Positions 52,204-61,770 of a stretch of 64,000 nt of DNA are shown here, piece after piece. Under the pieces are notes generated by a model. It did no database searches. It was not told where the DNA came from and saw only the letters and a program-made list of their open reading frames with translations. Each line of letters starts with the position of its first letter. Within the stretch, counting starts at the first letter, position 1. Made by a program: the position numbers and the translations under genes. Source of the DNA: Polymorphum gilvum SL003B-26A1 (GTDB taxonomy: Bacteria; Pseudomonadota; Alphaproteobacteria; Rhizobiales; Stappiaceae); assembly GCF_000192745.1 (NCBI RefSeq), contig NC_015259.1, positions 2,309,001-2,373,000 of the forward strand, in the 5' to 3' direction.

Positions 52204-53835
52204 TCACGCCACGGCCGCGGCCAGGCGCTGGACGCGCAGGGCCAGACGGGCACGGTCGATCGTTCCGTCCTCGTGGCGCGGCAACACCTGCAGCATCAGC
52301 ACCCTGAGCGGGATCTTGGCGAGGTCGACGCGTTCGGCATCCAGATAGGCGAAGAAGGCCCTGGCGTCAGGCGTCGCACCGGGGTTGGGTACCAGAGCCG
52401 CGTACAGCCGAGCGCCCAGGACCGGATCCTCGACCAGGAATGCCGCCGCTTCGCGCACCTCCGGATAGGCCTGGTAAAGCAGATCGAGTGCCTCGAGGTC
52501 TCCGGCACCGGGGGCGTTTTCGCCCGGGATGCCGAAACCGGCAATGCCGCCGTCGACCCTGGTCACCGAAATGCCCGTTCGAAGAAAGCCGCTGGCATCG
52601 AGTGCCAGACCTCCGTCATTGCGTCCGCCTGCCGTCCAGCCGGTCTCAGGCACCATCGGTCCGCGCACCGACAGGACCGGCGGCCGGCCGTCCTCGCCAT
52701 CTTCCGCCTTCAGTTCGACCAGCGCAGGAGCGTTCTCGGACCCGGACGGCGCGCTGGCGGCGCCGAGCGCGGTCGGATGGATGCGCGCCGACTTGCCGCG
52801 CAGGCGCGCGACCAGGGCATATTCGTCGGCAACATGAAGATCGACCAGCGTGTGACTGGGCACGAAGGTCGCGGCCTGGGGGGCGGATATGCTCCAGGCG
52901 GCGACCACGGTGGTCTTCCTGCAGGCGAGCCTGGCGTCCAGGGTCTGGGCCAGCGGACCGGGCAGCAGGACGTAGTCGGCCTCGACCGCGTCGGCATGGG
53001 CGGCAAGCCGCGACAGCGCGGTGGGGTGGTGCAGGTGCAGCGTGCCGCTGGACAGAAGCCAGGGCAGCAGGCCGGCGCCGATGCCGGTCAGGCCGCTGAG
53101 CGCATAGGGCACGAGGATATGGGCGCCCTCGTCGAGCCGCGTTTCCAGGAACGGCATGAAGCCGGCGGCGATCCACTGGTTGTGGCTGCGCGTCACCGGC
53201 ATCGGCGTCCGACCGCCGCGCGACCAGGTGATCGTCGCGGTATGTTCGGCGGCATCCGGCCGCTTCAGGTCGGGGGCCATCAAGCCGTCGCCCATTTCGG
53301 CCAGCATCGGACCGAGCTCGATCAGCCCGTCCGGGATCTCCTTGCCGAGACCGAATACGAAGCGCAGGCTGAACAGTTCCGCCGCCACGTCGCGGGCGGC
53401 ATGGCCCATCTGGCGCGTTTCGAGCCGGTCGGCCGCGACCAGACCCTTGGCGCCGATGCGGTTGAGCGCCTCCAGGACGTCCTTCTGGCGCCAGTGCAGC
53501 GGCAGCGGCGTGACGATCAGCCCGGCGCGCAGGGCGGCGAGGAAGGCGATCACGGCGTCGACCGTGTTGGGTGCGTGAAGGCCGACGACATGATCGGTGG
53601 CCAGTCCGACCGCCGCATAGAAGCCGGCGAGGCGCTCGATCTCCTGCTCGGCCTCGGCATAGGTCAGGCTCCGCGGCTCGCCGCCGGTCCACTCGGAGCG
53701 GTCCGGCGCGTCGACGATGGCGATCCGGCCGGGATGAGCCTGCGCGGTCTTACGGAACAGGGCGTCCAGCGTGACCCGCCCCCACAGACCGTTGGTCCTG
53801 TGTCGATCGATCGTTTCAGCAGGGGTGACTATCAT
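52204..53835 (-). CDS. AMP-dependent ligase homologue lacking both catalytic lysines
   Basis: 543 residues of the acyl-CoA synthetase/ANL fold. TYAEAEQEIERLAGFYAAVGL and VVGLHAPNTVDAVIAFLAALRAG match the N-terminal domain. The P-loop that should read TSGTTG-x-PKG is TWSRGGRTPMP (residues 203-213), so the Lys is Met. The C-terminal lysine motif PR-x-x-x-GK-I is PRHEDGTID, so Lys is Thr. GWF-x-TGD is GFLRTGI. It is therefore probably not an active ligase, though it may still bind a ligand. It is the middle gene of a three-gene operon (24 bases after the binding-protein gene). Confidence 0.75.
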   Translation of the reverse strand: MIVTPAETIDRHRTNGLWGRVTLDALFRKTAQAHPGRIAIVDAPDRSEWTGGEPRSLTYAEAEQEIERLAGFYAAVGLATDHVVGLHAPNTVDAVIAFLAALRAGLIVTPLPLHWRQKDVLEALNRIGAKGLVAADRLETRQMGHAARDVAAELFSLRFVFGLGKEIPDGLIELGPMLAEMGDGLMAPDLKRPDAAEHTATITWSRGGRTPMPVTRSHNQWIAAGFMPFLETRLDEGAHILVPYALSGLTGIGAGLLPWLLSSGTLHLHHPTALSRLAAHADAVEADYVLLPGPLAQTLDARLACRKTTVVAAWSISAPQAATFVPSHTLVDLHVADEYALVARLRGKSARIHPTALGAASAPSGSENAPALVELKAEDGEDGRPPVLSVRGPMVPETGWTAGGRNDGGLALDASGFLRTGISVTRVDGGIAGFGIPGENAPGAGDLEALDLLYQAYPEVREAAAFLVEDPVLGARLYAALVPNPGATPDARAFFAYLDAERVDLAKIPLRVLMLQVLPRHEDGTIDRARLALRVQRLAAAVA

Positions 53836-53859
53836 GGGACATATCCGTTGGCGCGAGCC

Positions 53860-55749
53860 TCAGTCGGCCGCCTCGGCAGACCACCAGGTGTCGAACTGGT
53901 AGCCGTAGAGCGGGAAGGTGTCGGGTGCGGCGATGCGGGTCCAGTGCCCCAGCCATTCGCCCGGCGGATGGAACAGCGGCACCGCATAGGCGCCGGACAC
54001 CAGCACCCGGTCGAAGGCGCGCACGGCGGAGACGAAGTCTTCCCGGGTGCGCGCGCCGACCATGGCGTCGATCAGGGCGTCGACCGCCGGGTTCTTCGCG
54101 CCCGTGATGTTGAACGAGCCGGGCGTGTCGGCGGCACTCGTCGACCAGCGCCCGTACTGCTCGCCGCCGGGCGACAGGGAGGCCTGCCAGGTGTTGAACA
54201 CCATGTCGAAGTCGAACTTGATGCGCCGGTCCTCGAACTGGGACGGATCGACCGTGCGGACCAGAACCTTGATGCCGATCAGGTCGAGGCTGCGGGCATA
54301 GACGAGCGCCAGCTTTTCCTCGTCCTCGTTCTTGGTCAGGATCTCGAAGGCGAGCGGCGTGCCGGCGGCGTCGGCGAGGATGCCGTCCTTGAGCGCGAAG
54401 CCGGCCGACTGCAGCAGCGACAGCGCGGCGCGCAGCACCTTGCGGTCCCGGCCGGAACCGTCCGTCTCCGCCGGTCGCCAGGATCCCTCCAGTACGTCCG
54501 CATCGACGGCGTCGGGGAACGGCGCCAGCAGTTCGCGTTCGCGCGCATCCGCCGGCCGGCCGATCGAGGACAGGTCCGAATTGTCCCAGTAGCCGGCGGT
54601 GCGCCGGTACAGGCCGGAGTAGAGATTGCGGTTGACCCATTCGAAATCGAACAGCATGGCCAGGGCGCGGCGTACCCGGACATCGGAGAACAGCGCGCGC
54701 CGCGTGTTGAAGGCCATGCCCTGCATGTTGGCCGGCGTGCCCTTGGCGATCTCCTTGCGGACGACCTTGCCCTCGCGCGCGGCCGGAAAGTCGAAGCCGT
54801 TGAGCCAACGCGCCGGGTTGTTGAAGCCCAGCACGTCGATCAGTCCCTTGCGGAAGGCCTCGTTCAGCGTCGTCTCGTCGCGATAGTACTCGACGCGGAT
54901 CTCGTCGAAGTTGTCGAAGCCGCGCTTGGCCGGCAGATCGCGCCCCCAGTAGTCGGGATTGCGCCGGTACACCACCCGGCGGCCGGGGTCGATCTCGGCG
55001 AAGACATAAGGCCCGGTGCCGAGCGGCGGCTTCAGCGTCGACCGGTCGAAGGTGTCGGGGTCGGTCGCCGTCCTGGAAAAGATCGGCGCCAGCGCGATCA
55101 GCAGCGGCAGTTCCCGGTTCTCGCCGTCGCGGAAATGGAACTTTACCGACCGCTCGCCGGTGACTTCGGTTCGCACGATCTCGGCATACCAGTTGCGGAA
55201 CGGCGGCCGGCCCTTGTCGCGCACGATCTCGAGGGAGAAAATCACGTCGTCGACGGTGACCGGGCTACCGTCGGAAAACCGGGCTTTCGGATTGAGGATG
55301 AACTCGATCCACTCGCGGCTGTCGGGCAGGCGCACGCGTTCGGCCAGGTGACCATAGAGCGTGAACGGCTCCGCGTTGGAGCGGATCATCAGGCTTTCAA
55401 GAACGTTCTCGCCGAACTGGCGCTCCTTCATGCCGCGCGCGCTGGTCCAGCCGCCCTGGACGATGAAGGGATTGAGACTGTCGAAGGTGCCCTGCACGCC
55501 GAGCCGCAGAGTGCCGCCCTTGGGGGCGTCCGGATTGGCGTAGGGAAAAGCGGTGAAGTCCGCCGGCAGCGCCGGCTCGCCGTGCATGGCGATCGCATGG
55601 ACGGCCGGCACCTCGTCTTCCTGGGCCTGCAGGCCGTGGCCGTCCAGGGCCAGGACGCAGGCCAGCCCGAGCGCGACGCAGCCCGCCGCCAGCCGGCGGC
55701 GCAAGGCTGGCGCGCGTCGACGGCAGGACGGGAACAGGCGCATCGTCAT
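53860..55749 (-). CDS. Extracellular solute-binding protein, family 5 (oligopeptide/YejA-like)
   Basis: Periplasmic receptor of 629 residues. The start at 55749 (MTMRLFP) gives a basic n-region and a hydrophobic segment (LAAGCVALGLACVLAL) as signal. YANPDAPKGGTLRLGVQGTFDSLNPFIVQG and GSPVTVDDVIFSLEIVRDKG are standard for the SBP-5 family; KPPLGTGPYVFAEIDPGRRVVYRRNPDYWGRDLP is close to YejA, the microcin C/peptide receptor. No permease or ATPase genes are adjacent. It heads the operon that continues with the ligase-like and receiver-like genes. Confidence 0.88.
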   Translation of the reverse strand: MTMRLFPSCRRRAPALRRRLAAGCVALGLACVLALDGHGLQAQEDEVPAVHAIAMHGEPALPADFTAFPYANPDAPKGGTLRLGVQGTFDSLNPFIVQGGWTSARGMKERQFGENVLESLMIRSNAEPFTLYGHLAERVRLPDSREWIEFILNPKARFSDGSPVTVDDVIFSLEIVRDKGRPPFRNWYAEIVRTEVTGERSVKFHFRDGENRELPLLIALAPIFSRTATDPDTFDRSTLKPPLGTGPYVFAEIDPGRRVVYRRNPDYWGRDLPAKRGFDNFDEIRVEYYRDETTLNEAFRKGLIDVLGFNNPARWLNGFDFPAAREGKVVRKEIAKGTPANMQGMAFNTRRALFSDVRVRRALAMLFDFEWVNRNLYSGLYRRTAGYWDNSDLSSIGRPADARERELLAPFPDAVDADVLEGSWRPAETDGSGRDRKVLRAALSLLQSAGFALKDGILADAAGTPLAFEILTKNEDEEKLALVYARSLDLIGIKVLVRTVDPSQFEDRRIKFDFDMVFNTWQASLSPGGEQYGRWSTSAADTPGSFNITGAKNPAVDALIDAMVGARTREDFVSAVRAFDRVLVSGAYAVPLFHPPGEWLGHWTRIAAPDTFPLYGYQFDTWWSAEAAD

Positions 55750-56023
55750 GTCTCGGCAGGGCCCTTGCTTCGCTGGTCTTGATTCTCTGGCGAATGCTAT
55801 CACACCGCTTCCGCACAGGCGTCCCGTCTCGCGCCGGCAGCGCTGGAAATTCTCTGGCGATGCAGTTAAACATGGGCGCGCGCGATCCGGGCCACCCTCT
55901 TGCCGCATTCATTGTGCAACGGGTGTTTCCATGGAGGGACGAGGCCTGCCTTGGCCGAGGCATGGAACGTGAGAGGCGAGGGGTTCCCTCAGGACTGCGA
56001 ACGCACAATCGAGGATGTTTCGA

Positions 56024-56635
56024 ATGAAGAGTTTTTTCAACAGGGGACTGGCGGGTTGCGCGGTCGCCGCGCTGGCGGTCCTCGGGTCTGTCGCCGTGGT
56101 CCAGGCACAGGGCGCGGAAGAGGAATCCCCCTGGGTCAAGGTGTGCAACACCGACCCGAACGTGAACAAGGAGATCTGCCTGATCACCCAGGAACTGCGC
56201 ACCAACACGGGCCAGTTCCTGTCCTCGGTCGCGGTCCGTGAGATTTCCGGCGAGGCGCGCAAGACGCTGCTGATCGCCGTTCCGACCGGCATGCTGATCC
56301 AGCCGGGCCTGCGCGTGCAGATCGACGGAGGCAAGCAGACCGAAGCCAAGTACGGCATCTGCTTCCCCAACGCCTGCTATTCGGAACTGGTCATCGACGA
56401 TGCCTTCGTCGCCTCGCTTAAGAAGGGCGGCAAGCTGATCCTGACCACGCTCAACCAGCAGGCCAAGCCGGTGCCGCTGGAGCTGACGCTGGCGGGCTTC
56501 ACCAAGGTCTATGACGGCGCGCCGATGGATGTCGCCGAAGTGCAAAAGAAGCAGCAGCAACTCCAGGACGAACTGCAGAAGCGTGCGGACGAGGCGCGCC
56601 AGAAGCTGATCGAGAAGCAGCAGCAGGCCAACTGA
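56024..56635 (+). CDS. Invasion-associated locus B (IalB) family protein
   Basis: 203 residues with a signal peptide ending near VVQAQGA. The mature domain shows WVKVCNTDPNVNKEICLITQEL and LIAVPTGMLIQPGLRVQIDGGKQTEAKYGICFPNACYSEL, with four cysteines forming likely disulfides; these define the IalB fold. The C-terminus is a Gln/Lys/Glu-rich coiled coil (from about residue 170). The ATG at 56024 lies 9 bases past GAGG; an ATG at 56015 touches the GAGG. IalB was named in Bartonella but is widespread in free-living relatives. A bidirectional terminator follows. Confidence 0.88.
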   Translation: MKSFFNRGLAGCAVAALAVLGSVAVVQAQGAEEESPWVKVCNTDPNVNKEICLITQELRTNTGQFLSSVAVREISGEARKTLLIAVPTGMLIQPGLRVQIDGGKQTEAKYGICFPNACYSELVIDDAFVASLKKGGKLILTTLNQQAKPVPLELTLAGFTKVYDGAPMDVAEVQKKQQQLQDELQKRADEARQKLIEKQQQAN

Positions 56636-56655
56636 GTCCGGCCTTTCGAACCACG

Positions 56656-56688
56656 AAAAACGCCGCATCCCCCGGATGCGGCGTTTTT
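56656..56688. terminator. Bidirectional terminator between ialB-like gene and hspQ
   Basis: Perfect 15-bp arms AAAAACGCCGCATCC and GGATGCGGCGTTTTT around CCC. The A-run and T-run at the ends make it effective on both strands, between convergent genes. Confidence 0.92.
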
Positions 56689-56706
56689 CGTTGCGGGTCG
56701 CAGAGG

Positions 56707-57030
56707 TCAGTGCAGGTCGACGGTGCGCGGCAGGTAGGAGCCGTCCGACTGTTCCTCGAAGATCTCGTCGACCTGGGGATGGCGGATCGGGTCTCCGGTC
56801 TCGTCGGGCACGAGGTTCTGCTCGGAAACGTAGGCGACGTACTCGGTCTCCTCGTTCTCCGCGAGCAGGTGGTAGAATGGCTGGTCGCGCGAGGGCCGCA
56901 CGTCCTCGGGAATGGCGTTCCACCATTCCTCGGTGTTGTTGAAGGTCGGATCGACGTCGAAGATGACGCCGCGGAAGGGATAGATCCGATGGCGCACGAC
57001 CTGGCCGATCTTGAACTTGGCGGTACGCAT
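56707..57030 (-). CDS. hspQ: Heat shock protein HspQ / hemimethylated DNA-binding domain protein
   Basis: 107 residues. AKFKIGQVVRHRIYPFRGVIFDVDPTF and FYHLLAENEETEYVAYVSEQNLVPDETGDPIRHP are the YccV/HspQ signature. In E. coli the protein binds hemimethylated oriC DNA and modulates Lon. The ATG at 57030 matches homologues; the longer open frame is rejected as Arg-rich and dissimilar. Confidence 0.92.
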   Translation of the reverse strand: MRTAKFKIGQVVRHRIYPFRGVIFDVDPTFNNTEEWWNAIPEDVRPSRDQPFYHLLAENEETEYVAYVSEQNLVPDETGDPIRHPQVDEIFEEQSDGSYLPRTVDLH

Positions 57031-57140
57031 TCCGGTCACCGTGCCCAAGACCCCCGCACGTCGCCGGCGGGGGCCCGTGGAAGTCATCGCTCGGGCCGGA
57101 GGGATCCGGCCGCAGTCAGGCGATCATAATAGGTGACTGT

Positions 57141-58181
57141 CTAGAGACCGTAAACCTCGGCAAGCGCCGGATCCTTGGACGCCACCAGGCGTGCGAGGTC
57201 GACGATCACCTTGGCCTGTTTCCAGGTCGCGTCGTCCTGCATCTTGCCGTCGATCATCACCGCGCCGGTGCCGTCGGGCATGGCGTCGAGGATCTTGCGG
57301 GCGAAGGCCACTTCGGACGGATCGGGGCTGAACACGCGCTTGGCGATGTCGATCTGGGTCGGATGAAGCGACCAGGCGCCGAGGCAGCCCATCAGGAAGG
57401 CGTTGCGGAACTGGGCCTCGCAGGCGAGCGGGTCGGAGAAGTCGCCGAACGGACCGTAGAAGGGCTTCAAGCCGGCCGACAGACAGGCGTCGACCATCTT
57501 GCCGACCGTATAGTGCCACAGGTCCTGCTGATAGGCGGTGCGCGCGCCGCCCTCGCCGGCGTCGGACAGCACGGCGTAGTCGGGATGGCCGCCGCCGACG
57601 CGAGTGGTCTTCATGCCGCGCGAGGCGGCGAGGTCGGCGGGGCCGAGGCTCATGCCGTGCATACGCGGTGAGGCGGTGGCGATGGCCTCGACGTTCTTCA
57701 CCCCTTCCGCCGTCTCCAGGATGGCGTGGATCATGATCGGCCGGGAAATGCCGGCGCGTGCCTCGAGCTGGGCGAGCAGCTGATCGAGATAGTGGATGTC
57801 CCAGGGGCCTTCCACCTTCGGCAGCATGACGACGTCGAGCTTGTTGCCGACCGCGGGCACGATCTCCAGCATGTCGTCGAGGAACCAGGGGCTGTTGAGG
57901 CAGTTGACGCGGGTCCACAGGCCGGTCTGCGCGAAGTCGTTGTCCTCGGCCATCCTGATGAAGCCGCGACGGGCGTCGAGCTTGGCGTCGGCGGGAATCG
58001 CGTCCTCCAGGTTGCCGAGCACCACGTCGACCTGGGCGATCAGGTCCGGCACCTTGGCGCGCATCTTCTCGATGTGCGGCGGCACGAAATGGATCATGCG
58101 CTCCAGGCGCACGGGCAGGTCGCGGAACGGCGCCGGAGCGCCGATGGCGAGCGGCGAATAAAAGGCGCGGGGCGTTTTCAT
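57141..58181 (-). CDS. HpcH/HpaI aldolase / CoA-ester lyase family protein
   Basis: 346-residue TIM-barrel lyase of the citrate-lyase beta/malyl-CoA lyase group. [19 protein letters not shown] holds an acidic metal ligand; [11 protein letters not shown] the conserved Arg; [14 protein letters not shown] and [18 protein letters not shown] the second acidic cluster; [13 protein letters not shown] and [14 protein letters not shown] the closing strands. The substrate is probably a malyl-type CoA ester, not proven. GGGAGAGCAC precedes the ATG at 58181. It forms an apparent minus-strand unit with the acyltransferase gene 106 bases upstream. Confidence 0.85.
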   Translation of the reverse strand: MKTPRAFYSPLAIGAPAPFRDLPVRLERMIHFVPPHIEKMRAKVPDLIAQVDVVLGNLEDAIPADAKLDARRGFIRMAEDNDFAQTGLWTRVNCLNSPWFLDDMLEIVPAVGNKLDVVMLPKVEGPWDIHYLDQLLAQLEARAGISRPIMIHAILETAEGVKNVEAIATASPRMHGMSLGPADLAASRGMKTTRVGGGHPDYAVLSDAGEGGARTAYQQDLWHYTVGKMVDACLSAGLKPFYGPFGDFSDPLACEAQFRNAFLMGCLGAWSLHPTQIDIAKRVFSPDPSEVAFARKILDAMPDGTGAVMIDGKMQDDATWKQAKVIVDLARLVASKDPALAEVYGL

Positions 58182-58287
58182 GTGCTCTCCCTGTCCAAGT
58201 ACCGGCGGACCTGCCGGACTGCGCATCGGGCAAGCCTATAGCGCTTTCGCTGCGCTGCAACCATTCCCCGAAAGGTGCAGGGCAGGC

Positions 58288-59175
58288 TCAGCCGGTCGCC
58301 CATTTGCGGTGGATCCACATCCACTGGTCCGGGTGCTCGCGGATCCATTCCTCGAAGAGGGCGTGGATCGCGGCGGTCGCCTGGACGATGTCGTCCTGGC
58401 GATCGTCGGTGACGGGCACATGCAGGCAACGGCCCTCGACGCGGAAGCGGACGCCGCGCGTGCGCACCACGCGGCCGACGATGATCGGCACGCCGACCGA
58501 GCGGGCAAGGCTGGCCGGCACGGGTGTCGCATAGGCTGGCCGGCCGAAGAAGGGCACCTGGATGCCGCGTACTTCGCGCAGGTCGCCCATCAGTGCCACG
58601 ATGCCGCCCTGACGCAGGATGGCGATGAGCTTGCGAGCGGTTTGGTGGCCCTTGGAGTAGAGGCCGGCCTTGTAGAGATCCCTGCGCATGCTCCGCAACA
58701 GCGCGTCGGAGCGGGGATTGGTCAGCGCCTGGTACACGCCGGCGATCGCAAGCCCCTGGCGCACCGCCGGCTGCACGCACAGTTCCCAGTTGCCGGTGTG
58801 CAGCGACACGAAGATGCAGCCCGAGCCGGAGGCGAGGATGCGTTCGGTTTCGGGGTCCGGAACTGCCTCGAAGCGCGCGTCCTGGACGAGCAGGCGGTCG
58901 ATGTGGAAAGTCTCTGCGGCGACCCTGCCGAGGTTGCTCCACATGCCGCGCGCGATCGCCTCGCACTCCACGTCACTTTTTTCGGGAAAGGCCACTTTCA
59001 GATGCTTAAGTGCACGCTTGTGGCGCTTGTTGAATGGCGCCAGGCTGCGCCACAGGAAGCCCATGGCCGCGGAGGCGGCGTCGACCGGTATCAGCCTGAA
59101 CAGGGTCACCACCGCGATCAGGGCCAGCCATTCGATGCGGTGGCGCACGGCAGCAAGAAGGGAGCGAGGAGGCAT
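58288..59175 (-). CDS. Lipid A biosynthesis acyltransferase (LpxL/HtrB family)
   Basis: 295 residues with a membrane anchor near residues 14-40. The acyltransferase H-x(4)-E motif is in FVSLHTGNWELCV. ALMGDLREVRGIQVPFFGRPAYATPVPASLAR corresponds to the family's second block, and EEWIREHPDQWMWIHRKW is the C-terminal signature of LpxL-type enzymes. It likely adds a secondary acyl chain to lipid A or a similar lipid. Confidence 0.88.
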   Translation of the reverse strand: MPPRSLLAAVRHRIEWLALIAVVTLFRLIPVDAASAAMGFLWRSLAPFNKRHKRALKHLKVAFPEKSDVECEAIARGMWSNLGRVAAETFHIDRLLVQDARFEAVPDPETERILASGSGCIFVSLHTGNWELCVQPAVRQGLAIAGVYQALTNPRSDALLRSMRRDLYKAGLYSKGHQTARKLIAILRQGGIVALMGDLREVRGIQVPFFGRPAYATPVPASLARSVGVPIIVGRVVRTRGVRFRVEGRCLHVPVTDDRQDDIVQATAAIHALFEEWIREHPDQWMWIHRKWATG

Positions 59176-59352
59176 GCCGGTCCGGATCCGTTCGGTGAGC
59201 TGTGACGTGCCAGGGTACGGCGCCGGCGCGACAGCCGTACAATTGACCGTGTCCAGAGAACAGGTTAGGCGTCATTACCCAAGCCTATGCCGCGATGCAA
59301 GCAACCTCTGCCATCCCGGACACGCCTGAAGCCGCCGGCCACGGACCCATCC

Positions 59353-60306
59353 ATGCAAGACGTCATCTCGCTCGCGTTTCCGTTCTTCGGCCTGATCTTC
59401 CTCGGTTTCGCGGCGGGCAAGATCCGCAAGATCCCGGCAGCCGGCATGGAGTGGATGAATTTCTTCATCATCTATATCGCGTTGCCGGCGCTGTTCTTCC
59501 GGCTGCTGTCGGAAACGCCGATCGAGCAACTGACCGACCTCACCTACGTGGCGACGACGACCTTCACCACCTACACGGTGTTCGCCATCTCCTTCTGCAT
59601 CGGCGTGCTGGCGACGCGCGGCGCGATTCCCGAATCGACCATCCTCGCCTTCGCGGGATCCTATTCGAACATCGGTTACATGGGACCGGGGCTGACGCTC
59701 GCCGTGCTCGGTCCGGCTGCGACCGTGCCGACCGCCTTCGTGCTGTGTTTCGACAACACGCTGATGTTCATCCTGGCGCCGCTGATGATGGCGATCGGCG
59801 GTACCGACAGGAAGCCGCTGCTGGAGACCATCCGCACGGCGGTGCTGCGGGTGATCCTGCATCCCTTCATCCTTGCCACCATCGCCGGCATCTTCGCCGC
59901 TGCGATCGAATTCGAGCCGCCGGAGGGAATCGCCACCATGCTGCGGTTCCTCAGCAATGCGGCCGCGCCCTGTGCGCTGTTCGCCATGGGGGTCACCGTC
60001 GCCCAGCGCCCGGTCGGCAAGATCCCGGTGGAACTGCCGGCGATCTTGGTGGTCAAGCTGATCGTCCACCCGGTGCTGGTCTACCTGATGTTGCGCTGGA
60101 TCGGCGGCTTCGATCCGGTCTGGGTGGCGACCGCGGTGCTGATGGCCTGCCTGCCGCCGGCGACCAACGTCTTCGTCATCGCCCAGCAGTACCAGGTCTA
60201 CATGAGCCGGGCGTCCACCTTCGTGATGATCGGCACCATGGCCTCGGTCGTGACCGTGACCGGATTCATCTGGGCAATCACCCACGGCTATCTGCCGGCC
60301 GGGTAA
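59353..60306 (+). CDS. AEC family transporter (malonate/auxin-efflux carrier type)
   Basis: 317 residues with about ten membrane segments. FPFFGLIFLGFAAGKIRKIP, FFIIYIALPALFFRLL and SYSNIGYMGPGL in the first half, and LPPATNVFVIAQQYQVYMSRAS in the second half, match the AEC fold with its crossed break motifs. Substrate unknown. The ATG at 59353 gives MQDVISLAFPFFGLIF; the upstream frame looks non-coding. Divergent from the acyltransferase. Confidence 0.85.
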   Translation: MQDVISLAFPFFGLIFLGFAAGKIRKIPAAGMEWMNFFIIYIALPALFFRLLSETPIEQLTDLTYVATTTFTTYTVFAISFCIGVLATRGAIPESTILAFAGSYSNIGYMGPGLTLAVLGPAATVPTAFVLCFDNTLMFILAPLMMAIGGTDRKPLLETIRTAVLRVILHPFILATIAGIFAAAIEFEPPEGIATMLRFLSNAAAPCALFAMGVTVAQRPVGKIPVELPAILVVKLIVHPVLVYLMLRWIGGFDPVWVATAVLMACLPPATNVFVIAQQYQVYMSRASTFVMIGTMASVVTVTGFIWAITHGYLPAG

Positions 60307-60311
60307 ATACG

Positions 60312-61535
60312 CTAGCCGGCCGCGCGCCACACCGGCGGGGCCAGCCGCGCGGCCCGCGGCGTGATGCCCTCGCGCATCAGCAGGCGCCGCAGCGGGCCGA
60401 TCCGGCCGGCGAGATAGAGCCCGACGCTGCGCAGCGCCTGCACGGGCAGAAAGCCGGACAGCAGCGAACGGTTCAGCAGGTCGACCGCGGCCGTGCGGCT
60501 GGCGATGTCGCTGCGCCGGGTGGCCTCGTAGCGGGCGAGCACGGCGGCGCCTCCGATGTCCTCGCCGCGCCGACGTGCCCGATCCACTGTTTCCACCAGA
60601 TCCGCGACGTCGCGCAGGCCGAGGTTGAGGCCTTGGGCGCCGATCGGCGGAAACACGTGCGCGGCCTCGCCGACCAGCGCGCAGCGGGCTGAGGCCACAG
60701 ACGTCGCGACGAGGCCGGACAGGGGATAGAGTTGGCGCGTGCCGGCGATCGTGAACGCCCCCAGGATCGAGTGGGCACGGCGCTCCAACTCCCGCGCCAG
60801 CGCCGCGTCGTCGAGCGCGGCGAGCCGGTCTGCGGTTTCCGGTTCGACCACGCAGACCAGCGACGACATGCAGCCGGGCAGGGGCACCAGCGTGAACGGG
60901 CCCGTCGGGGTGTGGAATTCGGTCGAGATGGTGCTGTGCGGGCGGCTATGGTCGAGATTGAGCACCAGCGCCTTCTGCGGATAGGTCCAGCGCCGCGTCG
61001 CGATGCCGGCGGCCTCGCGCACCAGCGATTCGCGTCCGTCGGCCCCCACCACCAAGCGGGCGGCGACGGCGGTGCCGGAGGCGAGCGACAGGTCGACCCG
61101 GTCGGCGCCGGGGCGGACTGAGGCGGCAGTGTCCTGAAGCCAGGTCAGCCCCGATTCGGCCTCGACCGCGGCCATCAGCACGGCGTTGAGATCCCGGTTG
61201 AGGATATTGTAGCCGAAGGCCTCCAGGCCGAGTTCGGCGGCGTCGAAGGTGACCTCGGGCGCCCGGATCAGCCGGCCGGTGTCGTCGATCAGGCGCATGT
61301 GCGCAAGCGGGGCCGAGCGGGGCTCCAGCGCGTCCCACAGGTCGAGCGAGCGCAGCAACCGGACGGAAGCCTCCAGCAGCGCGGTCGTGCGGGCGTCCTG
61401 AAGGTTGACCTGCGGAGCGACCAGTGCGGTCGCGAACCCGCGTCGCGCGAACAGGAGGGCGGCGGTCATGCCGGCGGGCCCGGCGCCGATGACGGCGACA
61501 TCGAAACGAGTGGGGGCGGAGGAGGCTGGGGACAT
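60312..61535 (-). CDS. UbiH/Coq6-family FAD-dependent monooxygenase
   Basis: 407-residue flavoprotein hydroxylase, probably for ubiquinone ring hydroxylation. FAD motifs are VIGAGPAGMTAALLFARRG, then VVGADGRESLVREAAG (DG motif) and ALVGEAAHVFPPIGAQGLNLGLRD (GD-like motif). The length and GLNLGLRDVADL match UbiH/UbiF/UbiL members; which ring position cannot be read. The ATG at 61535 is chosen; the frame runs open upstream without similarity. Convergent with the AEC gene, 5 bases apart. Confidence 0.88.
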   Translation of the reverse strand: MSPASSAPTRFDVAVIGAGPAGMTAALLFARRGFATALVAPQVNLQDARTTALLEASVRLLRSLDLWDALEPRSAPLAHMRLIDDTGRLIRAPEVTFDAAELGLEAFGYNILNRDLNAVLMAAVEAESGLTWLQDTAASVRPGADRVDLSLASGTAVAARLVVGADGRESLVREAAGIATRRWTYPQKALVLNLDHSRPHSTISTEFHTPTGPFTLVPLPGCMSSLVCVVEPETADRLAALDDAALARELERRAHSILGAFTIAGTRQLYPLSGLVATSVASARCALVGEAAHVFPPIGAQGLNLGLRDVADLVETVDRARRRGEDIGGAAVLARYEATRRSDIASRTAAVDLLNRSLLSGFLPVQALRSVGLYLAGRIGPLRRLLMREGITPRAARLAPPVWRAAG

Positions 61536-61770
61536 GGTCTTTGGGCCGTGACTGGTTTCCTGTTGGCGCTGACAATGGGGCATCCGTGCGTATTTGCAAG
61601 GCTTTGACCTGCCGCAATGCCGCCGCCCGACGGCCGTAGTAGCGCTGTGCGGCCACAGGTCGCGGCCTTCGCGGCGCCGCAAAGAGCGCGCTTGCAGCTG
61701 TTTGGGCGTACAAGGGTGTTGCGCTGGCGGCGAGTCTTCTGGAAGCTCCATGGGAAGCGATTGAACCGGC

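Noticed and set aside
52117-55782. A 1221-codon plus-strand open frame opposite the pseudoenzyme operon
   Set aside because: Composition is the mirror image of GC-rich codons with no motif. The minus strand carries recognisable families with start signals.
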